A stretch of DNA of 64,000 nucleotides from positions 1,633,501-1,697,500 of the forward strand of contig NZ_JALJWR010000001.1 of the NCBI RefSeq assembly GCF_024169315.1. The letters run 5' to 3'. This DNA is from Pseudomonas migulae. Its GTDB lineage: Bacteria; Pseudomonadota; Gammaproteobacteria; Pseudomonadales; Pseudomonadaceae. Position numbers and translations under genes: made by a program. Within the stretch, counting starts at the first letter, position 1. Each line of letters starts with the position of its first letter. Below the pieces are notes generated by a model. The model had not been told where the DNA came from. It was given only the letters and a program-made list of their open reading frames with translations, and did no database searches. This document shows positions 17,596-25,904 of this stretch, piece by piece.

Positions 17596-18270
17596 ATGAC
17601 TGTAGACATCAGCAACTTCACCATCGCTACCCCGCTTCCAATCTCCGACACCAACCCGATTGCACTTGAGCTCATCGGCTGGCGAGCACTGCTCGAATGC
17701 CCCGACGTCATCTCGATGCTTGATGATGGTTCAGTGCAGATGACGGCGCCGACACTTGGAGCCTCGAGCAAGAGCACGCATCGAACTCGCTGTGAGTGGA
17801 AGGAGCCAGGTTACTGGCTGTTCTCCAGCGCGGCGGACCACTGGAACCGCCAGGAAATGCGACTGACCAAAGTCAACTCGCTGCAGAAAGTCGTGATTGG
17901 CCAGATTCATGTGAAGGGTTCAGAACGACCTCCGGTAAAGGTGTTCTGGAACAAAGGAAAAATCACCATGGGGTTCCGGTCAAGCTACCTCCAGGACGAT
18001 CCGGTCAACTCGACGGTGTTGGAGAATGTACCGCTCGGAGCACTTTTCAAAATCAACATTCACGCCAACTCGAACGGCGCCATCTCTGTATCCGCTAGCT
18101 GTAATGGCGTCAAATCCACTTCCGCGATCATGCGCCTCGACAACACCTGGGACACGAAAGCTCTTGCCTTTCACGGCGGCGTGTATAACCAGATCGACTA
18201 CTCCGACACCACCGACCCGCTGGACGGTTCTGTCTGCATCATCAGCGATCTGTCGATCACTCACGCCTGA
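17596..18270 (+). CDS. polysaccharide lyase family 7 protein (alginate lyase-like)
   Basis: A 224-residue jelly-roll protein of the PL7/alginate lyase 2 superfamily, which cleaves uronate polymers such as alginate by beta-elimination. The three family blocks are present: HRTRCEWKE (63-70, for R(S/T)ELR), GQIH (102-105) and AFHGGVYNQ (191-199); Q103, H105 and Y197 fit the catalytic positions, while the usual RSELR is altered to RCEWK. There is no signal peptide, so the enzyme would stay in the cytoplasm unless cells lyse. It follows a promoter with two TATGGGA operators of the neighbouring S24 repressor. Confidence 0.82.
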   Translation: MTVDISNFTIATPLPISDTNPIALELIGWRALLECPDVISMLDDGSVQMTAPTLGASSKSTHRTRCEWKEPGYWLFSSAADHWNRQEMRLTKVNSLQKVVIGQIHVKGSERPPVKVFWNKGKITMGFRSSYLQDDPVNSTVLENVPLGALFKINIHANSNGAISVSASCNGVKSTSAIMRLDNTWDTKALAFHGGVYNQIDYSDTTDPLDGSVCIISDLSITHA

Positions 18271-18651
18271 TACCATCTGTTCGGCCTTATGAACAAAACA
18301 GATTTCAGGGAAGCATCACTGCTGCAGCCTGGCGACAGGCTGTAGCGGGATGCGGATAAAATCCGGCAGGCCCGCGTGACCGACAGACACCTCCGGGCTG
18401 CAATGCCGTTTTTGGGCTTCGCGCCCGCTGGCAATACAACTGCCGTCACACATACGCTACCATGTGCCCCATGTCGGGGATGAACCCTGCGTTTATTGCC
18501 AGTCAGCTCAGTCATAGCGTTCAGATATTGCTATCGACCTGCGCCCGATGGAGCAACTCCAGCAGCGATTGGAGTAAACCCGGGAAGCTTGAAAAGAGCC
18601 TGATTGGCACACAATTGGTACAGACAGAAACAGTACCCCTCTGAAACCCTT
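18271..18651. other. gene-free region at the right end of the accessory island
   Basis: No reading frame here has convincing codon use. A few hairpins are visible, for example AGCCTG-GCGA-CAGGCT at about 18335-18350. The folE promoter must be in its right part. A sigma-54-like TGGCACACAATTGGTA at 18607-18622 lacks the -12 GC and was not accepted. Confidence 0.5.
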
Positions 18652-18666
18652 ATGGAATCAGCCCCT

Positions 18667-19212
18667 GTGACACTGGAACAGAATTACACCGCGATTCTCG
18701 GCCAACTGGGCGAGGACGTCTCCCGCGAGGGCCTGCTCGACACGCCAAAACGTGCCGCCAAAGCCATGCAGTACCTCTGCCGCGGTTATGAACAGACACT
18801 CGAAGAAGTCACCAACGGTGCCTTGTTCAGCTCCGACAACAGCGAAATGGTGCTAGTGAAAGACATCGAGCTGTACTCGTTGTGCGAACACCACCTGCTG
18901 CCGTTCATCGGCAAGGCCCACGTTGCCTACATCCCGAGCGGCAAAGTGCTGGGGTTGTCGAAAGTCGCGCGGATCGTCGATATGTACGCCCGCCGCCTGC
19001 AGATCCAGGAAAACCTCAGCCGCCAGATCGCCGATGCGGTCCAGCAAGTCACCGGCGCCCTGGGCGTTGCGGTGGTGATCGAGGCCAAGCACATGTGCAT
19101 GATGATGCGCGGTGTGGAAAAGCAGAACTCGTCGATGATCACCTCGGTGATGCTCGGTGAGTTCCGCGAAAACGCGGCCACCCGCAGCGAATTCCTCAGC
19201 CTGATCAAATAA
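18667..19212 (+). CDS. folE: GTP cyclohydrolase I
   Basis: A 181-residue enzyme that turns GTP into dihydroneopterin triphosphate, the first step of folate and pterin synthesis. The zinc ligands lie in [10 protein letters not shown] and in HMCMMMRG; the [12 protein letters not shown] and TSVMLGEF segments are also typical. I chose the GTG at 18667, because [11 protein letters not shown] aligns with the family start and a GGAA lies upstream; the ATG at 18652 would add five residues. A strong terminator follows. Confidence 0.95.
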   Translation: MTLEQNYTAILGQLGEDVSREGLLDTPKRAAKAMQYLCRGYEQTLEEVTNGALFSSDNSEMVLVKDIELYSLCEHHLLPFIGKAHVAYIPSGKVLGLSKVARIVDMYARRLQIQENLSRQIADAVQQVTGALGVAVVIEAKHMCMMMRGVEKQNSSMITSVMLGEFRENAATRSEFLSLIK

Positions 19213-19227
19213 TTTGCAACACGAAGA

Positions 19228-19256
19228 AAACCGGCATTCATCGCCGGTTTTTTTTC
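19228..19256 (+). terminator. terminator of folE
   Basis: AAACCGGC, loop ATTCATC, GCCGGTTT followed by an unbroken T-run, 16 bases after the folE stop. Confidence 0.9.
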
Positions 19257-19312
19257 GCCTGTGAAAAATCAGGTAAGCTGCGCGACTTCTTTCGCCCCGT
19301 GAGGCTTATACC

Positions 19313-19684
19313 GTGTTCGTAAAAGCGCTTCGTGTCGGCCTTGGCCAACTGATCATCTTCATCGACTTCATCACCCGTCCTGGCAAGAAGCAGCGTCCTG
19401 CCGAGGCTCAGGCCCAGGTTGAAGCGGCCGCCAAAGGCCTGACCTTGTATCAGTTCCACGCCTGCCCGTTCTGCGTGAAAACCCGCCGCACTTTGCGCCG
19501 CCTGAACGTGCCGGTGGCCTTGCGCGATGCGAAGAACAGCGAGCAGGATCGCCAGGCCCTGCTGGAGCAAGGTGGCAAGATCAAGGTGCCGTGCCTGCGC
19601 ATTGAGGAGAATGGCCAGACCACGTGGATGTATGAGTCGAAGATGATTATTGATTATCTGGATAAGCGATTCGCGGCAGCCTGA
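19313..19684 (+). CDS. membrane-anchored glutaredoxin-like protein
   Basis: A 123-residue protein with a hydrophobic N-terminal segment (residues 7-22) and a glutaredoxin/GST-N thioredoxin fold from residue 42. The redox motif is CPFC at 51-54 and the cis-proline loop is KVPCLR. It probably reduces disulfides or glutathione adducts close to the membrane. Translation starts at a GTG with GAGG upstream. Transcribed alone between two terminators. Confidence 0.88.
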   Translation: MFVKALRVGLGQLIIFIDFITRPGKKQRPAEAQAQVEAAAKGLTLYQFHACPFCVKTRRTLRRLNVPVALRDAKNSEQDRQALLEQGGKIKVPCLRIEENGQTTWMYESKMIIDYLDKRFAAA

Positions 19685-19709
19685 GGTTTTTGTGGTCGCT
19701 GACTGACGC

Positions 19710-19801
19710 TATCGCGGGCAAGCCCGCTCCCACAGGATCCGTGTCGTGCTCAAAATATGTGATTGACGCTGAACCCTGTGGGAGCGGGCTTGCCCGCGAT
19801 G
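19710..19801. repeat. REP doublet (REPIN)
   Basis: Arms TATCGCGGGCAAGCCCGCTC... and the complementary ...GAGCGGGCTTGCCCGCGAT around a 37-base spacer, just after the glutaredoxin gene. Confidence 0.9.
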
Positions 19802-19833
19802 AGGCCCGCCCAAACACCACAAAATCCAGACAA

Positions 19834-19867
19834 AAATAAACCGGCCCATTGGCCGGTTTATTTATTT
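19834..19867. terminator. bidirectional terminator
   Basis: A perfect stem AAATAAACCGGCC with GGCCGGTTTATTT and loop CATT, with A- and T-rich tails on both sides. It would stop the glutaredoxin transcript and also anything arriving from the gene fragment on the minus strand. Confidence 0.85.
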
Positions 19868-19878
19868 CCACCCTCCCC

Positions 19879-20042
19879 TCAAGCCGCTTTCGCCGCCTGC
19901 GCCTGCCTCACCACCGCCGCCAATTGCTTCAACCCTTCATTCTGCCGCGCCTGGGTAAAAGCCAGGTGGCGGCTGATCAAGCAATCCATCTGCTGTAGCT
20001 GTATCGACTTGCCCGCGATGGCGTCCTGTGAGGCGATATATC
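19879..20042 (-). pseudogene. C-terminal remnant of a gene cut by a REP
   Basis: On the minus strand a frame is open from a TAG at about 20043 to a TGA at 19879. Its last 37 residues (MDCLISRHLAFTQARQNE..., ending RQAQAAKAA) look protein-like with normal high-GC third positions, and a terminator follows directly. Upstream the frame enters a REP-like sequence (CTTGCCCGCGATGGCGTCC, 20009-20027) and then AT-rich promoter DNA, so the front of the gene is missing. The parent family cannot be named; a regulator of the purine locus is one possibility. Confidence 0.4.
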
Positions 20043-20091
20043 CCTATTGCCAAACTTTTCGTCTACAAAACCAAAAACATTATTTGCATTA

Positions 20092-20103
20092 TTTGTATAC
20101 AAA
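20092..20103. promoter_or_regulatory. TTTGTATACAAA palindrome before the purine permease
   Basis: Perfect 12-bp palindrome about 130 bases before the NCS2 permease start. The same core occurs before uraH (22963) and before puuE (23158), each time in AT-rich DNA. The GTATAC centre resembles sites of GntR-type regulators, which is an inference. Confidence 0.6.
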
Positions 20104-20231
20104 AGCATAATCCACTGCGTGCGAGTTCCTGACCAAGCGGTCAACAAATTCGCGAATGCCTCAAAGGGCCGCTGCCACCCTCATGGGTCCGGCCCTGGAA
20201 ATAACAATAAAACTCTTGAGGAGTACTCGCT

Positions 20232-21581
20232 GTGGAAAGCCGCAAATCCGAAGCCCCGACGCTCGAACTCTCGCCGCCGTTACGCAATGGCTGGCTGGAG
20301 CGCATCTTCAAACTCAGCTTGCATGGCACCACGGTGAAGACCGAGCTGATTGCCGGCCTGACAACCTTCATCACCATGGCCTACATCATCTTCGTCAACC
20401 CCAACATCATGGCTGACGCCGGGATCGATCATGGCGCCGCCTTCGTCGCCACCTGCATCGCCGCCGCGCTGGGCTGCCTGCTGATGGGCCTGTACGCCAA
20501 CTGGCCGGTCGGCCTGGCACCGGGGATGGGTTTGAACGCCTTCTTCACCTACACCGTGGTCGGCACCATGGGCTACAACTGGGAAACCGCTCTTGGTGCG
20601 GTGTTTGTCTCCGGCGTGTTGTTCATGTTCCTGACCTTTTCACGGATCCGCGAATGGCTGCTCAACAGCATTCCGGTGAGCCTGCGCTATGCGATGGGCG
20701 CCGGGGTCGGTCTGTTTCTCGGGCTGATCGGTTTGAAAACCGCCGGTATCGTCGTCGATAGCCCGGCCACCCTGATCAAGCTTGGCTCGTTGCGCGAACC
20801 TGGCCCGCTGCTGGCCGCCATCTGCTTCCTGATGATCGCCGTGCTCAGCTACCACAAGGTTTTCGGTGCGATCCTCATCAGCATCATCACCGTGACGCTG
20901 GCCGGCTGGGGCCTGGGCCTGGTGCATTACGAAGGGATCATGTCGGCACCGCCGAGCCTGGCCCCGACCTGGATGGCCATGAACGTCGCCGGCGTGTTCA
21001 ACGTCAGCATGATCAGCGTGGTCCTGGCCTTCCTCTTCGTGCACATGTTCGACACCGCCGGCACCCTGATGGGCGTTGCCCAGCGCGCCAACCTGGTGAA
21101 CGCGGATGGCCGGATCGAAAACCTTTCCCGTGCCATGAAAGCCGACAGTGCTTCCAGCGTATTTGGTGCGGTGGTCGGGGTTCCGCCGGTCACCAGTTAT
21201 GTTGAAAGTGCTGCGGGTGTCGCCGCGGGTGGTCGGACTGGTCTTACCGCAGTGACCGTAGGTGTGCTATTTATTGCAGCCATGTTTTTCGCACCGCTGG
21301 CTGGCATGATCCCGGCCTACGCCACCGCCGGTGCGCTGATTTATGTAGCAATGCTGATGATGGGCGGCATGGCGCACATCGAATGGGACGAAGCCACCGA
21401 CAGCATTCCGGCGATCGTCACCGCGATCATGATGCCGTTGACCTTCTCGGTCGCCGACGGCATCGCGCTGGGCTTCATCACCTACGTGGCGCTGAAGGCC
21501 GGCACCGGCAAGTACAAGGAAATATCCGTCAGTCTGTGGGTACTCTGCGCGATCTTCATCGCCAAGTTCGTTTTCTTGTAA
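20232..21581 (+). CDS. purine permease, NCS2 family (AzgA type)
   Basis: A 449-residue inner-membrane proton symporter for adenine, guanine or hypoxanthine, as known for AzgA/AdeP/GhxP relatives. Family landmarks: TTFITMAYIIFVNPNIM near residue 45, GLAPGMGLNAFFTY near 95, HMFDTAGTLMG near 275 and VVGVPPVTSYVESAAGVAAGGRTGLTAV near 315. Ten or more hydrophobic segments. GTG start with AGGAG eleven bases upstream. Its position at the edge of the urate pathway genes supports purine uptake. Confidence 0.93.
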   Translation: MESRKSEAPTLELSPPLRNGWLERIFKLSLHGTTVKTELIAGLTTFITMAYIIFVNPNIMADAGIDHGAAFVATCIAAALGCLLMGLYANWPVGLAPGMGLNAFFTYTVVGTMGYNWETALGAVFVSGVLFMFLTFSRIREWLLNSIPVSLRYAMGAGVGLFLGLIGLKTAGIVVDSPATLIKLGSLREPGPLLAAICFLMIAVLSYHKVFGAILISIITVTLAGWGLGLVHYEGIMSAPPSLAPTWMAMNVAGVFNVSMISVVLAFLFVHMFDTAGTLMGVAQRANLVNADGRIENLSRAMKADSASSVFGAVVGVPPVTSYVESAAGVAAGGRTGLTAVTVGVLFIAAMFFAPLAGMIPAYATAGALIYVAMLMMGGMAHIEWDEATDSIPAIVTAIMMPLTFSVADGIALGFITYVALKAGTGKYKEISVSLWVLCAIFIAKFVFL

Positions 21582-21596
21582 GCCGTAGACGATTCA

Positions 21597-21628
21597 AAAC
21601 AGCCTCACCCCGTCGGGTGAGGCTTTTG
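21597..21628 (+). terminator. terminator of the purine permease gene
   Basis: GCCTCACCC, loop CGTC, GGGTGAGGC, then TTTTG, sixteen bases after the permease stop. Confidence 0.85.
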
Positions 21629-21646
21629 TGCAAATGGAGGAAAGTG

Positions 21647-22273
21647 ATGAGTCTGGAAACCTGGCTGCTGTTCAGCGGCGCTGCGCTGGTGGTGATCCTG
21701 ATCCCGGGGCCCTTGTCTTTGCTGATGATCAGCAACAGTCTGAATTACGGTTTGCGTCGTTCTTACCCGGCGTTTCTGGGTGGCGTGTTTGCTTCGATCT
21801 GCCTGCTCAGTGCGTCGGCCCTGGGTTTGGGCGCGTTGTTGCTGGCGTCGGAACAGCTGTTCAGCGCGCTGAAAATCGTCGGTGCGCTGTACCTGTTCTA
21901 CCTCGCCTGGCAGAGCTGGCAGCAATCGCGCCAGCCATCCGTAGGCGCCGAAGTGCCCCAGGCGGCGCCGATCCCTCGCTTCCGTGCCCTGTTCGGGCGC
22001 GCATTCATGTTGGGCGCCAGCAATCCGAAAGACATTCTGTTCTTTGCCGCTTTCCTGCCGCAGTTCTTGAGCGCCGAGCAACCGTTCCTGCCGCAGTTGC
22101 TGGTGATGATAGCGACGTGGACCGTGCTGGATCTGCTGTGCAAATTGGCTTATGGGCTGGGTGCGCATGGGGCGGCGCGGTACTTGCGCAGTGGCAAGGG
22201 GCAGAGTTGGTTTAACCGGGTGAGTGCGGGTTTGTTCAGTGGTGCGGGTGCGGCTTCACTGTTGAGCAGCTAA
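21647..22273 (+). CDS. LysE-family exporter
   Basis: A 208-residue inner-membrane protein with about six helices. The LysE/RhtB signature IPGPLSLLMISNSLNYG is at residues 19-35, and GASNPKDILFFAAFLPQF near 130 is the second conserved block. Members export amino acids and related metabolites. The ATG at 21647 has GGAGG seven bases upstream. It is separated from the permease by a terminator, so it is probably expressed on its own or by read-through. Its link to purines is only positional. Confidence 0.88.
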   Translation: MSLETWLLFSGAALVVILIPGPLSLLMISNSLNYGLRRSYPAFLGGVFASICLLSASALGLGALLLASEQLFSALKIVGALYLFYLAWQSWQQSRQPSVGAEVPQAAPIPRFRALFGRAFMLGASNPKDILFFAAFLPQFLSAEQPFLPQLLVMIATWTVLDLLCKLAYGLGAHGAARYLRSGKGQSWFNRVSAGLFSGAGAASLLSS

Positions 22274-22282
22274 AAGCAAAAG

Positions 22283-22360
22283 CTTCGCGAGCAAGCCCGC
22301 TCCCACATTTGATCTTCGTCGCACTGAAGATCAAACGTGGGAGCGGGCTTGCTCGCGAAG
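22283..22360. repeat. REP doublet (REPIN)
   Basis: Arms CTTCGCGAGCAAGCCCGCTC... and ...GAGCGGGCTTGCTCGCGAAG; the spacer itself contains TTGATCTTC/GAAGATCAA, so the pairing continues inwards. Between the convergent lysE and uraH genes. Confidence 0.9.
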
Positions 22361-22392
22361 GGGCCCTCTCAGACACCACATTTCCCGGGGCC

Positions 22393-22418
22393 AAAAAAAG
22401 CCCGCAGTGTGAGCGGGC
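22393..22418 (-). terminator. terminator of uraH
   Basis: Read on the minus strand: GCCCGC, loop TCACACT, GCGGGC followed by seven T. It lies about 60 bases past the uraH stop. Confidence 0.85.
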
Positions 22419-22477
22419 GAAAGACCAAAGAAGCTATATGCGCAGTCGCTTCTCGGAGGAGGCAGCTGCTTGGGGGA

Positions 22478-22831
22478 TCAGCTGCCGCGGTACGTGGAAT
22501 AGCTATACGGCGAAATCAGCAACGGCACATGGTAGTGATCCTGCTCCGCAGAGATGCCGAACCGCAGCACCACCACATCCAGGAACGCCGGCTCCGGCAG
22601 CTGAACGCCACGGGCGCGGTAGTAATCGCCCGCATGAAACTGAACCTGATAGACCCCGGTGCGATAGTCATCGCCCTGCAACAGCGGTGCATCGACACGG
22701 CCGTCGCTGTTGGTTATCGCACTGGCGACCAATTCCAGTTGCGAACCTTCAACGCGGTACAGCTCAACCTTGATCGAGCTGCCCGGGCAACCGTGTGCAG
22801 CGTCCAAAACGTGTGTAGTCAAACGTCCCAT
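22478..22831 (-). CDS. uraH: 5-hydroxyisourate hydrolase
   Basis: A 117-residue transthyretin-like enzyme that hydrolyses 5-hydroxyisourate, the product of PuuD, to OHCU. Diagnostic features are LTTHVLDAAHGCPG at the N-terminus (catalytic His), a middle arginine region DYRTG, HYHVPLLISPY and the C-terminal YRGS tetrapeptide at 114-117. No signal peptide. It points away from puuE; the 420 bases between them carry two TTGTAYACAA palindromes, one for each promoter. Confidence 0.96.
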   Translation of the reverse strand: MGRLTTHVLDAAHGCPGSSIKVELYRVEGSQLELVASAITNSDGRVDAPLLQGDDYRTGVYQVQFHAGDYYRARGVQLPEPAFLDVVVLRFGISAEQDHYHVPLLISPYSYSTYRGS

Positions 22832-22962
22832 TGATTCTGCGCGCCTGCCTGCGTGGAGCAGTCAGACCTCGCGCCTCCCGAAGTCAGTTGAAAAGGAGAC
22901 CGCACCGATTCGGAGCACGAAAAGCTGCGGCGAGCGACTGATTAAGACACTTTTAAAAAAAA

Positions 22963-22974
22963 TTGTACACAATA
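22963..22974 (-). promoter_or_regulatory. ATTGTACACAAT palindrome before uraH
   Basis: Perfect 12-bp palindrome about 130 bases upstream of the uraH start, at nearly the same distance as the copy before the NCS2 permease. One base pair differs from the other two copies in the centre (GTACAC for GTATAC). Confidence 0.6.
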
Positions 22975-23157
22975 AAAACGACATTTTTAATGCTACCCCC
23001 GCCATTCACGGTTTACCGGCGAATCTGCCGCCGAACCATGGGATCAAAGGACCTTCCATCCATTAGCTGACCAATCAGGCAGGTTTCTTGCAATAACATG
23101 TGAAGATGACAGCTGATGAAAAATGCGAAAATTCAGGCTTACAAAGTGGATATAAAG

Positions 23158-23167
23158 TTGTATACAA
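23158..23167 (+). promoter_or_regulatory. TTGTATACAA palindrome before puuE
   Basis: Perfect 10-bp palindrome 86 bases before the puuE GTG start. With the copy at 22963 it makes this the regulatory region shared by the divergent uraH and puuE units. Confidence 0.6.
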
Positions 23168-23253
23168 TCAGCCCATCGCTGTGACGCCAGCCTGACTTCC
23201 CACATGCAGGCACGCCACACAACCTGTCAACACGAATAAGAAGGAAGACTGCA

Positions 23254-24180
23254 GTGAGCGCTGACTACCCACGCGACCTGATCGGTTACGGCAGTAACCC
23301 TCCTCACCCACACTGGCCGGGCAATGCCCGCATCGCCCTGTCCTTCGTGCTCAATTACGAAGAAGGCGGCGAGCGCAACATCCTGCACGGCGATAAAGAA
23401 TCCGAAGCCTTCCTCTCGGAGATGGTCTCGGCGCAGCCGCTGCAAGGCGCGCGCAACATGAGCATGGAATCCCTTTACGAGTATGGCAGCCGTACCGGCG
23501 TCTGGCGGGTTCTGAAACTGTTCAAGGAATTCGACATTCCGCTGACCATCTTCGCCGTGGCCATGGCCGCCCAGCGTCACCCGGACGTGATCCGCGCGAT
23601 GGTCGATGCCGGTCACGAGATCTGCAGCCACGGCTATCGCTGGATCGACTACCAGTACATGGACGAAGCGCAGGAACGCGAGCACATGCTCGAAGCGATC
23701 CGCGTGCTCACCGAAATCACCGGTGAACGCCCACTGGGCTGGTACACCGGCCGCACCGGCCCGAACACCCGTCGCCTGGTGATGGAAGAAGGCGGCTTCC
23801 TCTACGACAGCGACACCTACGACGACGACCTGCCCTACTGGGAACCGAACAACCCGACCGGCAAGCCGCATCTGGTGATCCCTTACACCCTGGACACCAA
23901 CGACATGCGCTTCACCCAGGTCCAGGGTTTCAACAAGGGCGACGACTTCTTCGAATACCTCAAAGACGCGTTCGACGTGCTGTACGCCGAAGGCGCCGAA
24001 GCACCGAAGATGTTGTCGATCGGCCTGCACTGCCGCCTGATCGGCCGCCCGGCGCGCCTGGCCTCGCTCAAGCGCTTTATCGAATACGCTAAAAGTCATG
24101 AACAGGTGTGGTTCAGCCGCCGCGTCGACATCGCTCGCCACTGGCATGAAACCCACCCGTACCAAGGGGCTGCGAAATGA
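23254..24180 (+). CDS. puuE: allantoinase, polysaccharide deacetylase type
   Basis: A 308-residue NodB-fold enzyme that opens allantoin to allantoate without a metal, described for PuuE of pseudomonads. Visible blocks: LSFVLNYEEGGERNILHGD near residue 30, GHEICSHGYRW near 122 and GWYTGRTGPNTRRLV near 165. GTG start with GAAGGAAG upstream. It is the first gene of the plus-strand unit puuE-uraD-alc-allA-puuD and overlaps uraD by four bases. Confidence 0.96.
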   Translation: MSADYPRDLIGYGSNPPHPHWPGNARIALSFVLNYEEGGERNILHGDKESEAFLSEMVSAQPLQGARNMSMESLYEYGSRTGVWRVLKLFKEFDIPLTIFAVAMAAQRHPDVIRAMVDAGHEICSHGYRWIDYQYMDEAQEREHMLEAIRVLTEITGERPLGWYTGRTGPNTRRLVMEEGGFLYDSDTYDDDLPYWEPNNPTGKPHLVIPYTLDTNDMRFTQVQGFNKGDDFFEYLKDAFDVLYAEGAEAPKMLSIGLHCRLIGRPARLASLKRFIEYAKSHEQVWFSRRVDIARHWHETHPYQGAAK

Positions 24181-24692
24181 GCCACTTCCAGACATTGAAA
24201 CCCTCGACCCTGAGCCGCGACGCGTTCGTCAAAGCCTTCGCTGATATCTACGAACATTCGCCATGGGTGGCCGAGAAGGCCTTCGACCTGGGCCAGGACG
24301 CTTCGATCGACGAGATCGAAACCCTGCACCAGCGCATGAGCGACATCCTGTTGAGTGCTGATCACGAAAGCCAATTGGCCCTGATCAACGCTCACCCGGA
24401 CCTGGCCGGCAAAGCCGCCGTCCAGGGCCAGCTGACCGAAGCCAGCACCAATGAACAGGCTGGCGCCGGTATTCACCAATGCACGGCCGAAGAGTTCCAG
24501 CGCTTCACCGAGCTGAACGACGCCTATAAAGCGAAGTTCAAGTTTCCCTTCATCATGGCGGTAAAAGGCAGCAACCGGCATCAGATCCTCGCGGCGTTCG
24601 AAACGCGCATTCACAACCCGGAAGACACCGAGTTCAAGTGCGCGCTGGCGGAGATCAACAAGATCGCCCTGTTCCGATTACTGACCCTATAG
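24177..24692 (+). CDS. uraD: OHCU decarboxylase
   Basis: A 171-residue all-helical enzyme that decarboxylates 2-oxo-4-hydroxy-4-carboxy-5-ureidoimidazoline, giving S-allantoin. The catalytic histidine is in INAHPDLAGKAA near residue 73, and the family blocks EHSPWVAEKAF near 26 and NDAYKAKFKFPFIMAVKG near 112 are present. Start overlaps the puuE stop (ATGA). Confidence 0.96.
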   Translation: MSHFQTLKPSTLSRDAFVKAFADIYEHSPWVAEKAFDLGQDASIDEIETLHQRMSDILLSADHESQLALINAHPDLAGKAAVQGQLTEASTNEQAGAGIHQCTAEEFQRFTELNDAYKAKFKFPFIMAVKGSNRHQILAAFETRIHNPEDTEFKCALAEINKIALFRLLTL

Positions 24693-24780
24693 CGACCTTG
24701 GCCCGAGCGACACTGAACGCATACATCGCCCAGGGCCCTGAGAGCATCCCAAGCCAACTAATTAAAGGCAGACAAGAAGA

Positions 24781-25776
24781 ATGAAAGCTTACGCCGTACC
24801 TTTCGAGAAGTTCGTCAACCTGGCCGACGCCCGCCTGGGCACCAAAATCATCTCGGTCACCGATGACTGGTTCGCAGACGCCAACCGTCTGTTCCAACCG
24901 ACCCCGGCCGTGTGGAAGGAGGGCGTGTTCGATGACAACGGCAAGTGGATGGACGGCTGGGAGTCGCGCCGCAAGCGCTTCGAAGGCTACGACAGCGCGG
25001 TAATCCGCCTGGGTGTACCGGGCTCGATCAAAGGCGTGGACATCGACACTTCATTCTTCACCGGCAACTTCCCGCCGTCGGCTTCGCTGGAAGCCTGCTT
25101 CCTGGCTTCGGGCGAACCGGACGACAACACCCAGTGGACTGAAGTCCTGTCGGCCGTCGAGCTGCAAGGCAACAGCCACCACTATCACGAAATCAGCAAC
25201 GACCAGGCGTTCAGCCACCTGCGTTTCAACATCTACCCGGATGGTGGCGTGGCCCGTCTGCGTGTGTACGGTATTCCGTTCCGCGACTGGTCCGCTGTCG
25301 GCGACAACGAGCAAGTCGACCTGGCCGCAGCTTTGAACGGCGGTCGCGCCCTCGCCTGCTCCGACGAACACTTCGGCCGCATGAGCAACATCCTCAACCC
25401 GGGCCGTGGCATCAACATGGGCGACGGCTGGGAAACCGCACGCCGTCGCACGCCGGGCAATGACTGGGTGATCGTCGCGCTGGGCCACGCAGGCGAGATC
25501 GAAAAAGTCATCGTCGACACCCTGCACTTCAAGGGCAACTACCCGGACACTTGCTCGATCCAGGGCGCGTTCGTCAAGGGCGGCACCGACAGCCAGATCG
25601 AAACCCAATCGCTGTTCTGGCGCGAACTGCTGCCGGCGCAGAAACTGGAAATGCACGCTGAACACACCTTCGCCGAGCAGATCAAGGCGCTGGGCCCGAT
25701 CACCCACATCCGCCTGAACGTGTTCCCGGATGGTGGTGTAAGTCGCCTGCGCGTTCTCGGCAAGATCGCGAAGTAA
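24781..25776 (+). CDS. alc: allantoicase
   Basis: A 331-residue enzyme that splits allantoate into ureidoglycolate and urea. It is built from two similar halves: residues 1-165 and 170-331 each carry a GWESRRKR / [14 protein letters not shown] block, a [14 protein letters not shown] / [15 protein letters not shown] block and an end [15 protein letters not shown] / [15 protein letters not shown]. That duplication is the family hallmark. It follows uraD after 88 bases. Confidence 0.96.
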   Translation: MKAYAVPFEKFVNLADARLGTKIISVTDDWFADANRLFQPTPAVWKEGVFDDNGKWMDGWESRRKRFEGYDSAVIRLGVPGSIKGVDIDTSFFTGNFPPSASLEACFLASGEPDDNTQWTEVLSAVELQGNSHHYHEISNDQAFSHLRFNIYPDGGVARLRVYGIPFRDWSAVGDNEQVDLAAALNGGRALACSDEHFGRMSNILNPGRGINMGDGWETARRRTPGNDWVIVALGHAGEIEKVIVDTLHFKGNYPDTCSIQGAFVKGGTDSQIETQSLFWRELLPAQKLEMHAEHTFAEQIKALGPITHIRLNVFPDGGVSRLRVLGKIAK

Positions 25777-25788
25777 GCGGTGAACCGA

Positions 25789-25860
25789 ATCGCTGGCAAG
25801 CCAGCTCCCACAGGTTTTGTGAACGACGAAAACCTATGTGAGAGCTGGCTCGCCAGCGAT
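25789..25860. repeat. REP doublet (REPIN), GCTGGCAAGCCAGC subtype
   Basis: Arms ATCGCTGGCAAGCCAGCTCC... and ...GAGCTGGCTCGCCAGCGAT between alc and allA, inside the purine operon. It is the same REP subtype as the one hit by the IS110 element. Confidence 0.85.
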
Positions 25861-25904
25861 AGCAATAGAACAGACAACAACGAATTCAAGGTAAGAAGAC
25901 CAGC

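Noticed and set aside
18607..18622. Sigma-54-like TGGCACACAATTGGTA before folE
   Set aside because: The -12 element lacks GC at the required place, and folE is normally a housekeeping gene.
16433..18651. Whole prophage or tailocin at the S24 repressor
   Set aside because: No structural, lysis, integrase or attachment-site sequence is present in this 2.2-kb interval; only the repressor and a lyase are found.
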